The notes beneath the pieces are model-generated. The model was not told the DNA's origin and did no database searches. It saw nothing but the letters and a program-made list of their open reading frames with translations. From Cellvibrionaceae bacterium (GTDB lineage Bacteria > Pseudomonadota > Gammaproteobacteria > Pseudomonadales > Cellvibrionaceae), in assembly GCA_021151695.1 (NCBI GenBank), contig JAGKWU010000001.1, positions 310,001 through 374,000 of the forward strand: a stretch of 64,000 bases of DNA, written 5' to 3'. Below, one piece after another: positions 27,814 to 37,081 of the stretch. A program made the position numbers and the translations under genes. Within the stretch, counting starts at the first letter, position 1. Every line of letters begins with the position of its first letter.

Positions 27814-30798
27814 TTAGAAGTCGTATCTTAAAATCAGATCCATACGTCTATCGGCAATAAACCAGCTACGCGGTGCGTATTCATTACCCGGATAGCCGTA
27901 TTGCAAGGTTTTGGTAACAGCGTTTGTCAAATTACTAACTTGCAGAGAAATGGATGCCTTATCGTTGAACTTGTAAGTTCCGCCCAAATCCACTTGGCCA
28001 TAAGAGTCAGCAAAGTTGGCGAGGCTGATATCGGTAAATGTACTCTGACCGGGTGCGGAAAAATAATTGTAATCTCCATCAGTACCATTACCGTGAGTGC
28101 CCATCAGGTATTTGCTACGCCAGTTATACGCCAGACGCAGCGACCAGGCCGCCTTTTCATACATCAACGCCAGGTTCGCGCTGTGTTTTGACAAGCCCTG
28201 AATAGGCGCATCTGACTTCACGACACCATTGATATCGCGATATTGGTCACCCGGGTTCTCGCTATCGATATAAGTATAGTTAGCCTCAACTCCCAGACCA
28301 TCCCATGGCGATGGCAACATAGTGAAGAATGTTCTTCCGCCCAACTCAAATCCTTTAACGGTTGCCGCTTCAGTTGAGTTAAAAATATCGGTTTTGGAAG
28401 AGTTTTCCATGACGACTTTCGCTTCAGGTTTGCTGTAAGTAACAGGCACTGGCACTGTGGCATTACCATAGGTAAACCAATTGTCAATTGACTTATGGAA
28501 CAGCGAAATATGTGTTGACGTATATTGGTCTGGATACCATTCAACCGACAGATCAGTGTTGTGCGAAATCACTGGCTTCAGTAAAGGATTCCCGGAGTCG
28601 GATGCAAAACCATCAAACGGACTTACGCAATTGAGGTTAATTTGGCCTACCGGAAGATTCTTACACTCGTCAGTGTTAGCGCCTACGGCTTGCGTTGTTC
28701 GAACACTTGTCGAACCACTGGCTTTTAATTGATAGAAGCTCGCCTGATCCATAGTGATGTTATAGCCAAAACGAACATTGACGTGCTCGAGTGGATCAAA
28801 CTTCAGGTTAAATGACGGCAAAAATTTATCAAATGTGGCCTCACCAGAACGTGCATTTCCTATTTCAGGAATTTCGGTATAGACACCATCTTTTACAAAA
28901 TTTGCAGCATTTTGTTTATAGAAACCCTTGCTTTCGCTGTCGATATGCACATAACGTACACCTATGTTACCGCTGAAGGGTAAACCAACCATGTCACCAT
29001 CATTCGCAATGCGAACCAAGGCATAAGCGGCATCGTTAGTATCTTCCGAAACGATATGATCAAAGGGACCATAGACCGCTTTGCCATTACCAGCATTGCC
29101 GTATTGGTCGTGATCGCCCAACACATCCATTCTCTTGACCATTTCAAAACTTGGTTTCCAGGTTCCACCCGGTAATTGGGTATCACCGCGGAAAAAGTTT
29201 TTGAATGCATGCCACTCAACATCACCTGGGCGAACATCTGCTTCACTCAAGGTTTTTTGCGGAGAGCCGTTCCAACCCACACCCAATGCGCTCCAGTTAT
29301 AAACGGAGTTGTCATCGCGCTCGGTTCTATCCGCATGGCGAATACCGAATTGCGTTGAGCGGAAGAACCCCTCTTCGGAAATAACGTAATCCGCATCCAG
29401 GTTCACAGCGCGCATGCTGCCCTTTGAGTCGCCATTGTTATCCATAGTGGCTTGCCAGGTATATTTGGATCTATCAGCTAGCAATTCCTCTGTGGCAGCC
29501 GACATGGCAATCTTCGGCAAATTGCCGGTCAAATCCAGGCTGTAGGAACCGGTGAATGGCTCGTTGGGAAACACGTTATAGCCGCGTCCGCTACCGGTAG
29601 ATTCAACGGCTTGAAAGCCACCTTTAATAGACCACTTCTCATGGGGTTTCCATTCAAAAGTTGTTGCGATATCAGCCGTTTCACTCTCGCCTTTTGAGTA
29701 GGCAGTATTACCGCCAGCGAACAGTGTTTCGTTTTCACGCGAGGCGAAAGTATCCTTGTTGCGCAGGAAAATTTTGTCTGACTTGCGCAAAATTCCATTG
29801 GAATCAAACACACTCGTGGCCGGGTCAACAGCCAGCTCTTTTGACACAACGAATTGACCGGAGGCCAAAGTACTATCGTTATAATTTGAATAGAAAACCG
29901 TCTGGCCGAATTTCAATTCGTCACTCGGAGCCCACTGCAACGCAAGATAAGCGCCTTTACGCTCGCGTTCGTAATCATCGGAACCGTAATCGTAGCCACC
30001 GGGAATGTACTTGTCGGTACCGTCACTCAGGCGGGTCTTATAAAAAGGTTCCATACGAATAAAGTCGTCGTGAGACTTGAACTTGCTCGCGGCAAGGTCC
30101 AATAACGCCCCCACTGAACCCAAACTTGTATCCCAAGTATCAGTTACCAGAACAGACCCACTTGGTGTAGGCCCACCCTTGGAAAGATCGCCATAGCTCT
30201 CGCTCAAGGTAACCTGGGCTTTGAAACCATCGTGATAATCAAAGGGCATCTTGGTGCGCAGGTCGATTTGCCCACCCGTTCCACCTTCGATCAAATCAGC
30301 GGTGGAGCTTTTATAAACATCAACCGCAGCCATCATCTCGGGGGTCACATCTGACCATGACAAGCCCCTGCCACTATTGGAGCTGAATACTTCGCGTCCA
30401 TTAACCCGGCCAGCCACGCCAGATAAACCGCGAACCTGGATTCCCGTACCCTGTGCTGAAAAGTGATCAGGATCGCCAAGGGAACCGAAGCGAACAATTG
30501 ATACGCCCGAAACACGTTGCAGTACTTCGGTGATACTGGCATCAGGCAGCTTGCCTGCATCGTCAGCAACAATTGAGTCGATTGATGATTCTGCTTTTTG
30601 TTTGCGTGCGTCAGCATTGGCCATCGCTTGCTGGCGACCAGTCACGATGATTTCTTCGGTCGCATCTTGATTATCGGTTGATTCGGCTGCGATTACGCCC
30701 CCGGATACCGTCAGTGAACAAACAACTGCTAACAGTTTCTTTTTGAACTCGCGCTCGTGTGTGTACTTCAGGTTTGTCTTGCCCATAAAAAATACCAT
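27814..30798 (-). CDS. TonB-dependent outer membrane receptor (oligosaccharide type)
   Basis: About 994 aa. The N-terminus MGKTNLKYTHEREFKKKLLA with VVCSLTVSGGVIAAE reads as a signal peptide. A TonB-box-like EEIIVTGRQQAM follows. The plug domain has DDAGKLPDASITEVLQRVSG, GIQVRGLSGVAGRVNGREVF and DVYKSSTADLIEGGTGGQID. A long beta-barrel ends in LILRYDF with the C-terminal aromatic residue. The plug type ('KLPD.S..E.LQR..GV') is that of carbohydrate TonB receptors of Xanthomonas/Caulobacter. It presumably imports the oligosaccharide made by the GH5. ATGs at 30798 and 30786 are both plausible and neither has a good ribosome site; an open frame extends upstream to 30960 without signal-peptide character. 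Confidence 0.92.
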   Translation of the reverse strand: MVFFMGKTNLKYTHEREFKKKLLAVVCSLTVSGGVIAAESTDNQDATEEIIVTGRQQAMANADARKQKAESSIDSIVADDAGKLPDASITEVLQRVSGVSIVRFGSLGDPDHFSAQGTGIQVRGLSGVAGRVNGREVFSSNSGRGLSWSDVTPEMMAAVDVYKSSTADLIEGGTGGQIDLRTKMPFDYHDGFKAQVTLSESYGDLSKGGPTPSGSVLVTDTWDTSLGSVGALLDLAASKFKSHDDFIRMEPFYKTRLSDGTDKYIPGGYDYGSDDYERERKGAYLALQWAPSDELKFGQTVFYSNYNDSTLASGQFVVSKELAVDPATSVFDSNGILRKSDKIFLRNKDTFASRENETLFAGGNTAYSKGESETADIATTFEWKPHEKWSIKGGFQAVESTGSGRGYNVFPNEPFTGSYSLDLTGNLPKIAMSAATEELLADRSKYTWQATMDNNGDSKGSMRAVNLDADYVISEEGFFRSTQFGIRHADRTERDDNSVYNWSALGVGWNGSPQKTLSEADVRPGDVEWHAFKNFFRGDTQLPGGTWKPSFEMVKRMDVLGDHDQYGNAGNGKAVYGPFDHIVSEDTNDAAYALVRIANDGDMVGLPFSGNIGVRYVHIDSESKGFYKQNAANFVKDGVYTEIPEIGNARSGEATFDKFLPSFNLKFDPLEHVNVRFGYNITMDQASFYQLKASGSTSVRTTQAVGANTDECKNLPVGQINLNCVSPFDGFASDSGNPLLKPVISHNTDLSVEWYPDQYTSTHISLFHKSIDNWFTYGNATVPVPVTYSKPEAKVVMENSSKTDIFNSTEAATVKGFELGGRTFFTMLPSPWDGLGVEANYTYIDSENPGDQYRDINGVVKSDAPIQGLSKHSANLALMYEKAAWSLRLAYNWRSKYLMGTHGNGTDGDYNYFSAPGQSTFTDISLANFADSYGQVDLGGTYKFNDKASISLQVSNLTNAVTKTLQYGYPGNEYAPRSWFIADRRMDLILRYDF

Positions 30799-31196
30799 TG
30801 TAATTATTGAGAGGTGGTATCGCGGAAAAGCCGTTTGCCCTTCATCCACAAAGATGAATAAGGCATTGGCTCCATTCATGGCCGACGGAAAACCATCACC
30901 TGAACTTCCCCTTTTAAATGCACCCGGCCAATTGCCAGGAGATTGACCTATTAAAGTCATATTTAAAAATGAAACCGCAGGTAAAAAAATACTGTATTAC
31001 AAATGGGTCTAGGTAACATGACGTTGAAAATAACTTCGCCAAGATGAGAAATTGCAATTTTTTCTTCAGAAAATATAAGAATTTCGCCATTCCCTGGAGA
31101 AAGTGAGATGTAAAAATACTGAATACAGGCCAGGAAATCGGCTAGCGGACCTATTAAAAACTATTGAAATATGACTTTTGACAGAAATGGAACATA

Positions 31197-31228
31197 AGTA
31201 CAGAGGATAAGCAGTACAGAGGATGAGC
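31197..31228. repeat. Tandem duplication of a 16-bp unit
   Basis: AGTACAGAGGATAAGC (31197-31212) is followed directly by AGTACAGAGGATGAGC (31213-31228), 15 of 16 bases identical. It lies about 400 bp upstream of the TonB receptor start. It may be a regulator site pair or a simple slippage duplication. Confidence 0.7.
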
Positions 31229-31263
31229 GGGAGTCTGAATAGGTATTAGGTAGGCTTTGAAAG

Positions 31264-31301
31264 CCCTCAAAGCAGCTTGGGAGACCTGGCGGCTTTGAGG
31301 G
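31264..31301 (-). terminator. Terminator-like hairpin downstream of the GH29 gene
   Basis: CCCTCAAAGC (31264-31273) pairs perfectly with GCTTTGAGGG (31292-31301) over an 18-nt loop, about 70 bp beyond the fucosidase stop. No T-run follows on the minus strand, so termination is uncertain. Confidence 0.4.
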
Positions 31302-31367
31302 TTAGCGTAAGTTCAAAAGGGTTGATACTGCAGACTAGGTTTTGCCTCCGTCCTGAGTACAACTCTA

Positions 31368-32729
31368 CTATGGCGCTAATGAGGTAACTGTCTGATCGAC
31401 ATCAAGCTGGATGATGGTGTCCACCGGGTCGCGATCTTTAGCGGCGACCGAAATAGAAATACCCTTGGAACTTTGCTCCATAGCCACTTTTTCGCCGGTC
31501 AGGTTTGTTGCACGAAGGACGCGGAAGGGTTGAGAGGGAAGCTCAAGCTTCTCGTTCGGCCAACCTACAATGTGCAAGTAAACTGTTTTACCTTTGCAGG
31601 TGGAACCATAGCTGCCGTCAACCGGTTGATAAGGGCCGGGCCTCGTAGCATAGATTGACTGTCCATATTTATGTGTCCAGTGGCCAAGCTCTTTCAACAC
31701 TGCCACCTGAGCGTCAGGAATGACGCCATCTGGATCCGGGCTTACATTCATCAGGGTATTGCCGTTGCGAACAACTGCATCCACTAAAAGACGCACCACG
31801 CGCGACACAGGGAGTGTATTGTTGTCAGCGGTATAGCCCCAAGCCGTCCGATTGAGGCTGTAGGTCTTTTCCCATGTCTTTTCACGGACTGGCCCGCCAA
31901 TAGCCTGATCACCCTCCTCTACATTAAAGTCTCCCTGCCAACCCGAGCGAGGGCTTATGACAGCTTTCGGCTGCAGATTGCGCACCATGGTATTGAGTTC
32001 GACAGGTTTCCAAAACCATGCAGCATCAGCGTCCGACCCCTTGTGGGCCAGCCAGCCACCGTCGTACCAAAGGATATCTATCTGGCCGTAATTGCTCATT
32101 AATTCCTGAACCTGACCATATGCCTGCCGCTTCATCAGCTCCGCATTCTCGGGCATGGTGTCCGGATGAAAATAGCCGGGAAAGCGCCAATCCATAGGTG
32201 AATAATAAATGCCGACTTTCAACCCCTGACCTCGAACAGCCTTAACGTATTTGCCAATAAAATCGGTATGAGCTGCGGAGTGGCCGGCATCAAACTGGCC
32301 ATAGCTTGCCTGACTGTCAAACATCGCAAAACCATCGTGATGGCGTGCTGTCATAACCATATAGCCAGCACCAGCGGCCTTTGCAACAATTGCCCATTTA
32401 TCAGGATCGTAGTGGCGTGGGACAAACTGATCAGCCAATTTTGCATAGTCGGCTACCGCAACCTTGTCATTAAACATATGCCATTCGCCTTTTGCCGGAA
32501 TGGAATACAGCCCCCAATGTACGAACACACCAAGTTTGGTATCGCGCCACCACTTCATGTCTTGCGTCGACAACTTGAGCTGTGCTCCAGCAGATAGATC
32601 AGCAGTATCTTTTTTTTGCGCTGATCGCTGTTCATCAGTCAACGCCTGTTGTGCTACCGAAATGTTACTCAAACAAACCAACGCCGTACTCAAAAGGTAG
32701 TTACGCCACTGAGCTTTATCGATCTTCAT
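31368..32729 (-). CDS. GH29 alpha-L-fucosidase (A-type)
   Basis: A 453-aa exported enzyme with signal peptide MKIDKAQWRNYLLSTALVCL...SVAQQ. GH29 hallmarks are MKWWRDTKLGVFVHWGLYSI, TARHHDGFAMFDS and the nucleophile Asp223 in IDILWYDGGW. The C-terminal 90 residues form the usual small beta-sandwich. It should release terminal L-fucose with retention. It is the last gene of the GH5-GH2-GH29 unit (50 bp after the GH2 gene), consistent with removal of fucose from xyloglucan side chains. A second, more distant GH29 is encoded at 40475. Confidence 0.93.
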   Translation of the reverse strand: MKIDKAQWRNYLLSTALVCLSNISVAQQALTDEQRSAQKKDTADLSAGAQLKLSTQDMKWWRDTKLGVFVHWGLYSIPAKGEWHMFNDKVAVADYAKLADQFVPRHYDPDKWAIVAKAAGAGYMVMTARHHDGFAMFDSQASYGQFDAGHSAAHTDFIGKYVKAVRGQGLKVGIYYSPMDWRFPGYFHPDTMPENAELMKRQAYGQVQELMSNYGQIDILWYDGGWLAHKGSDADAAWFWKPVELNTMVRNLQPKAVISPRSGWQGDFNVEEGDQAIGGPVREKTWEKTYSLNRTAWGYTADNNTLPVSRVVRLLVDAVVRNGNTLMNVSPDPDGVIPDAQVAVLKELGHWTHKYGQSIYATRPGPYQPVDGSYGSTCKGKTVYLHIVGWPNEKLELPSQPFRVLRATNLTGEKVAMEQSSKGISISVAAKDRDPVDTIIQLDVDQTVTSLAP

Positions 32730-32779
32730 AGTTTTTTCTCTTATAGGTTTTAATTTTTTCCCAATAGATTCTCTCTAAA

Positions 32780-35227
32780 TTAGAGCCTAGGTTTTTCGCT
32801 ACCCGCTTCTGACTTCACAACCAACCTGGTGCTTTCTAATCCTTTAGATTTTGCAATTAAGTTAATCTTTCCAGACTCATCGGTAACCTGAATAATTATT
32901 TGTGCATAGCCACTGAAAAGTTTCCGCTGCCAATGACTAATATATTTGTCCGGTTCATGAGATGAGGGATCACCATTACCTACGCCTATTATTTTTCCAG
33001 GTCCTTTTAACTCGAATTCAATAAGATTATCGGCTACAGGCACCAGTCGATGTTGTTTATCCTCAACAGCGACAGTGACTATGACAAGATTTTCGCCATT
33101 TGCTTTTACTTCTGTTTTATTTGGCTTTAGCAAAACTTTTTTGGGAGCCCCCGTCGTTTCAATCCGGCTTCTGGAAACAGAACCATCGGCGAAACGACCA
33201 ACCGCCTCCAACGCGCCGGGACGGTATTCAACATTCCACTCAAGATGGGAAAAAGTCTTCATACTTTTTTTACCAAGACTCACACCATCTTGCAGCAGTT
33301 CCACCTCTTTGGCATTGCTGTAAATCCAAACGGGAATGGTCTTACCTTCTTTACCCGGCCAATTCCAATGAGGAAGAATGTGCAGCACAGGTTTGGTCGT
33401 CCACCAGGATTGGTAATAAAAGAAATTGTCTTTGGGGAAACCGCAGGTGTCCATTAAACCAAACTGGGAAGAAACCGCTGGCCATTTGTAAGGAGTGGCC
33501 TCACCGCGATAATCAAAACCTGTCCAGATAAATGCACCAGCCAAATATTCGCGGCTGCCATAGTGTGTCCAGGATTGTTCGGCACTGGATCCCCATTCGG
33601 ATGGATCTTTGTCGTAACTGACAAAGTGCGCCTTTTCAGGTTCTTCTTCGTAAATCCCACGAGTAGAAAAGGTTGCGCCCTCTTCTGTTCCCCATGATGG
33701 CGTTTTTGGAAATAGCGTGTGGAAGCGATCAGTATCGCCATTGCCGATGTAATTAAAGCCCATGACTTCAATTTCTTTAGATGAACCATTTCCCCAACCG
33801 CCGCTGATAGCCTGGGTGGTCAATCGCGAGTCATCCAATTTTTTTACATAGGTTTGCATGAACTTGGTAAGTCTTTCGCCAAGTTCATTACCTTCAATTG
33901 ACCACTCCTCATTGCCAACGGACCAGGAAATTACACTCGGATGATTCCTGTCCCGCAATATAAGCCTTTTCAGATGATCCAAATGATAGGCCGCGTTACC
34001 CATCAAACGGTTTTCGGCAATCACTAGCATTCCCAACTTGTCAGTAGCATCCAGCAACTCAGGTGCCGTTGGGTTGTGAGATGCGCGATAAGCATTTGAA
34101 CCGAGCTCTTTAAGCCGCTCGACGCGATAAAAAATTAAATCGTCCGGCATTGCTACACCAACCCCAGCGTGATCCTGATGGTTGTTGGTACCCTGAATTT
34201 TTACATGCTTGCCATTGAGGAAAAAACCTTTATCAGGATCAATGCTGAAAGTCCTGATGCCGAATTTTGTTTCGTAATTGTCCACCACCTTATCACCATC
34301 ATAAACGTAGGATTTCATTGTGTAGATTTCCGGTGAATCGACAGACCACAAAGATGGAGTCTCTATGTTGATGCCCTGGCGATTAGCCGCTGACTCTTGC
34401 GCCTTGATGGCTGGAATAATTCCAGTAGACGAGGTAACCAATTTTCCTTTTGGAGAAAATATTTGATGCTCTATTCTGACGTTTTTATTATCTGTATAAC
34501 TTTGGTTATCCAGTGTTGTTTCTACACTAATGCTCGCCGATTTATCCGACAGACTTAGTGTTTTTACATAGGTGCCATATTCGGAAACGTGCAAGGGATT
34601 CACTTTGGTGATCCAGGTATGGCGATAAATACCTGCCCCCTCATAAAACCAACCTTCCTCCAGAGAGGCATCCACTCTTACCGCAATAGTGTTTTTGCCT
34701 CCGTAGTTCAAATACTCCGACAGGTCATAGGTGAACCCTGAATAGCCGCTCTCTTCCCTTCCCAGAAAATGGCCGTTGATCCAGACCATGGAATTTCGAA
34801 ACACACCATCAAAGGTGACAAAAATTTTCTTGCCTTTGTCTAACTCAGGTAACGCAAATACTTTGCGATACCATCCCAGGTTAGCTTCAGGAATGCCGTT
34901 GCCCGCGGCGTGATAGCCGTGCGTCTCACTGGCCAAAGGAGAAAAACCTGTTTCAACGGCCCAGTCGTGCGGTAAGTCAACTTTTGTCCAGGCAGTATCA
35001 TTAAAGTCTTTGCCTGTAGGGCCGTCGCCAAACCCAGTCTTTGCAAATGGTCCAAATTTGGCTGTACCAAAACCCAGCTCGCTCCGCTCCCGTTCCACAG
35101 TGGTCAGTGAAAATTTCCAATCGCTATCAAATTTATATTGTTGCCTGGGACCACTATTGTCCTCATGCGATATAGCATCAAGGGAGATAAGACACAAAAG
35201 CCCTGCAATAATGCGCGTTATTTTCAT
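32780..35227 (-). CDS. GH2 beta-galactosidase (BgaB-like, periplasmic)
   Basis: An 815-aa enzyme with a signal peptide (MKITRIIAGLLCLISLDAIS). Domain order is jelly-roll (about 30-205), Ig-like domain, TIM barrel (330-630) and C-terminal sandwich domains with a DUF4982-like part. The acid/base is Glu440 in VISWSVGNEEW, and the nucleophile is probably Glu515 in SWGTEEGATFSTR. The barrel end AGAFIWTGFDYRGEATPY matches GH2 beta-galactosidases of polysaccharide loci. With GH29 and GH5 partners, the likely task is removing beta-galactose from xyloglucan side chains once fucose is gone. It starts 39 bp after the GH5 gene. Confidence 0.9.
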   Translation of the reverse strand: MKITRIIAGLLCLISLDAISHEDNSGPRQQYKFDSDWKFSLTTVERERSELGFGTAKFGPFAKTGFGDGPTGKDFNDTAWTKVDLPHDWAVETGFSPLASETHGYHAAGNGIPEANLGWYRKVFALPELDKGKKIFVTFDGVFRNSMVWINGHFLGREESGYSGFTYDLSEYLNYGGKNTIAVRVDASLEEGWFYEGAGIYRHTWITKVNPLHVSEYGTYVKTLSLSDKSASISVETTLDNQSYTDNKNVRIEHQIFSPKGKLVTSSTGIIPAIKAQESAANRQGINIETPSLWSVDSPEIYTMKSYVYDGDKVVDNYETKFGIRTFSIDPDKGFFLNGKHVKIQGTNNHQDHAGVGVAMPDDLIFYRVERLKELGSNAYRASHNPTAPELLDATDKLGMLVIAENRLMGNAAYHLDHLKRLILRDRNHPSVISWSVGNEEWSIEGNELGERLTKFMQTYVKKLDDSRLTTQAISGGWGNGSSKEIEVMGFNYIGNGDTDRFHTLFPKTPSWGTEEGATFSTRGIYEEEPEKAHFVSYDKDPSEWGSSAEQSWTHYGSREYLAGAFIWTGFDYRGEATPYKWPAVSSQFGLMDTCGFPKDNFFYYQSWWTTKPVLHILPHWNWPGKEGKTIPVWIYSNAKEVELLQDGVSLGKKSMKTFSHLEWNVEYRPGALEAVGRFADGSVSRSRIETTGAPKKVLLKPNKTEVKANGENLVIVTVAVEDKQHRLVPVADNLIEFELKGPGKIIGVGNGDPSSHEPDKYISHWQRKLFSGYAQIIIQVTDESGKINLIAKSKGLESTRLVVKSEAGSEKPRL

Positions 35228-35266
35228 TAGATTATCCTGCCAATAAAATGTGTTACGAAACGTCGA

Positions 35267-36697
35267 TTATTTCTTGCCAGCGCCCTGCAACATGGCATCC
35301 ATAACGAGCGAATCAGTAAGCTGATTTGTTTGGCGATTAAATATGGCCATTCCCAAATCACCATGAACACCGTTATCCCAATAGAAAGGTATGAGCCCAT
35401 TCTTTAGCCCTTGGGAAACAAGGTATTTATGCCAGTAAGCTCTTGAATCATAGTGAAGCTGCTGATTTTCAGGTGTGGGAATCGTTGTTCTTCGAACGGC
35501 GGCAAATTCGCCCATAACCACAGGAATACCCTTGTCAGAAAATTGCTTTTTAACCAGCGAGAGCTGCGCATCAACCCAATCCTCTTCGCCCCAGGTTGCA
35601 TTGTGTTCAGCGTCGGTTGTCGAGTGGAAATTTTTCCCCCAATAGAAAGCTCTTTTGCCCCAGTCGGCGTCTTTATCCATAAGCGCGAAGTTATAGGGTC
35701 CATAAAAATGAACCTCTGCCATAAGTCTGTTGCTTGTAGGATCTGTTGGCCATTGCGTAAAGAATTTATTGGTTTTTTCCAAATCAGTGCTTGGCCCCTG
35801 CACTACCAAAGTACGATAGGTATTTTTACCACCAGTCGACCGCACCGCATCTATAAAAGCTTGATGGTAAGACAGGAGAACCTTCATTTCTGTTTCGTTA
35901 TTTACCGGCGGCTCGTTAGCACTCGCCAATAAAAGGTGCTCATCAAAATCACGCAATTCAGTGGCTATTTGCTCCCAAAAGGCCTGTTGTTTTGCACGCA
36001 CAAAATCCTGCTTATCCACGTTGATATTGTTATCCAGCCAACCGCCGTCCCAATGGATATTAATAAGCACGTACAAATCGTTATCTATCGAATCTTTGAC
36101 AACTTCTTTAACCCTCGCCAGCCAGGCGGGATCTATTTTCGCAGTAGCTTGATCAGAATATTGATCCCAGGAAATAGGAATCCGCACCGCGTCAAATCCA
36201 CTATCTTTAACGACTTTTAAGAGTTCTTTGGTAATTTTAGGGTTGCCCCAACAGGTTTCCGCAGCCGGTACGCATCCCACTGCCTCCATAGTGTTGCCAA
36301 TATTCCAACCCAACTTTATTTTGGAGGCGATTTGAACTGCACCAGACTCCATACCATTGATATCCGGCGCCGGTGGTTTGCTGTTATAGCTTGGAAAAAA
36401 GGATGAATGGTTTGATGAAGAGCTGGAGGACGCGACAGAACTTGAGGTGGTCGCTATAGATTGACTCGTGTCTGATTGACTCGTGGATGATTGAATTGAG
36501 GAGGATTGACTCGTGGCAGATGTTGAACTTGACGTTGCCACTTCAGATTTAGGGCTGGATGATACGGCATTCTGATGGATACCCGCCCCACCACAAGATA
36601 GCAACAATACACTTATCGCTGATAAGCAGGATATTGAGCAGGCCAAACGCCACGCCTTTTTACCTTCGGAAATTATTATTAAATTGGGAAACTTCAC
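35267..36697 (-). CDS. GH5 (subfamily 4-like) endo-beta-glucanase lipoprotein, xyloglucanase candidate
   Basis: A 476-aa cell-surface lipoprotein candidate: signal with lipobox LLLSC (Cys35), a Ser/Thr/Gln-rich tether (44-100), then a GH5 barrel from about 115. Motifs are KLGWNIGNTMEA, FDAVRIPISWDQY, LINIHWDGGWL, acid/base Glu262 in LLASANEPPV and nucleophile Glu397 in PVVMGEFAAV. GWN.GNT, TCWGNP and HWDGGW are characteristic of GH5_4, a subfamily rich in xyloglucanases. Neighbouring galactosidase and fucosidases support that specificity. Endo-cutting at the surface would feed the TonB receptor. It is the first gene of its unit, 384 bp after GH97. Confidence 0.9.
   Translation of the reverse strand: MKFPNLIIISEGKKAWRLACSISCLSAISVLLLSCGGAGIHQNAVSSSPKSEVATSSSTSATSQSSSIQSSTSQSDTSQSIATTSSSVASSSSSSNHSSFFPSYNSKPPAPDINGMESGAVQIASKIKLGWNIGNTMEAVGCVPAAETCWGNPKITKELLKVVKDSGFDAVRIPISWDQYSDQATAKIDPAWLARVKEVVKDSIDNDLYVLINIHWDGGWLDNNINVDKQDFVRAKQQAFWEQIATELRDFDEHLLLASANEPPVNNETEMKVLLSYHQAFIDAVRSTGGKNTYRTLVVQGPSTDLEKTNKFFTQWPTDPTSNRLMAEVHFYGPYNFALMDKDADWGKRAFYWGKNFHSTTDAEHNATWGEEDWVDAQLSLVKKQFSDKGIPVVMGEFAAVRRTTIPTPENQQLHYDSRAYWHKYLVSQGLKNGLIPFYWDNGVHGDLGMAIFNRQTNQLTDSLVMDAMLQGAGKK
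36459..36515. repeat. Short repeats coding the Ser-rich tether of the GH5
   Basis: The 12-mer GATTGACTCGTG occurs at 36459-36470, 36474-36485 and 36504-36515, inside the tether-coding region. In the minus reading frame it gives the 'TSQS' repeats. Such repeats are common in linker DNA and can change linker length by slippage. Confidence 0.75.
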
Positions 36698-37081
36698 CTA
36701 AACACCTTTATTTATCATTTAATAGATCTCTCTTGTCTCACAGCCGCTAATTGCCAAAACCATGTTACAAGGCCAAATAACTGATCTATTTGAACTGTAA
36801 TCGGGCGCGAATTCCCCAACTGGACATTTTTTTTCTTGAATTCCTCGATATATACAATTTAATTTCGTAAAAATGTTAGTTTTTTGACTTCAGATAAAGA
36901 GACATTCATCGCGCAAAAAAAACAATTTTCATGTCAGCAACATTAAAGACTGAGGATTGGCTGGAATAAATTAATTTGTGAAGGATTTACTGACAGGAGC
37001 GGAGCGAGAATATACCGCTTAAGAACCCCAAGAGCTCTTAAGCGGTACAAGATTTAATTAATGAAGCTTGGCGAATGTAAG
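36698..37081. promoter_or_regulatory. Intergenic region before the GH5 unit, with hairpin
   Basis: A 384-bp AT-rich gap that separates GH97 from GH5 and probably holds the promoter of the GH5-GH2-GH29 unit. TACCGCTTAAGA (37013-37024) pairs perfectly with TCTTAAGCGGTA (37036-37047), 35 bp beyond the GH97 stop. It is a terminator-like hairpin for GH97, but the following minus-strand bases (TATTCTCGC) lack a T-run. No clear operator palindrome was seen near the GH5 start. Confidence 0.5.

Larger units (their letters stand above)
30961..31367. other. Intergenic region upstream of the TonB receptor
   Basis: About 400 bp without a supported gene, between the receptor and the first GH29. It should carry the receptor promoter, but no consensus boxes stand out. 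Two structures are listed separately: a 16-bp tandem repeat at 31197-31228 and a 10-bp hairpin at 31264-31301. Confidence 0.5.

Noticed and set aside
36440..36530. CRISPR-like repeats
   Set aside because: The three 12-mers are unevenly spaced by a few bases and encode a Ser/Thr/Gln linker in frame; they are not separated by spacers of constant length.
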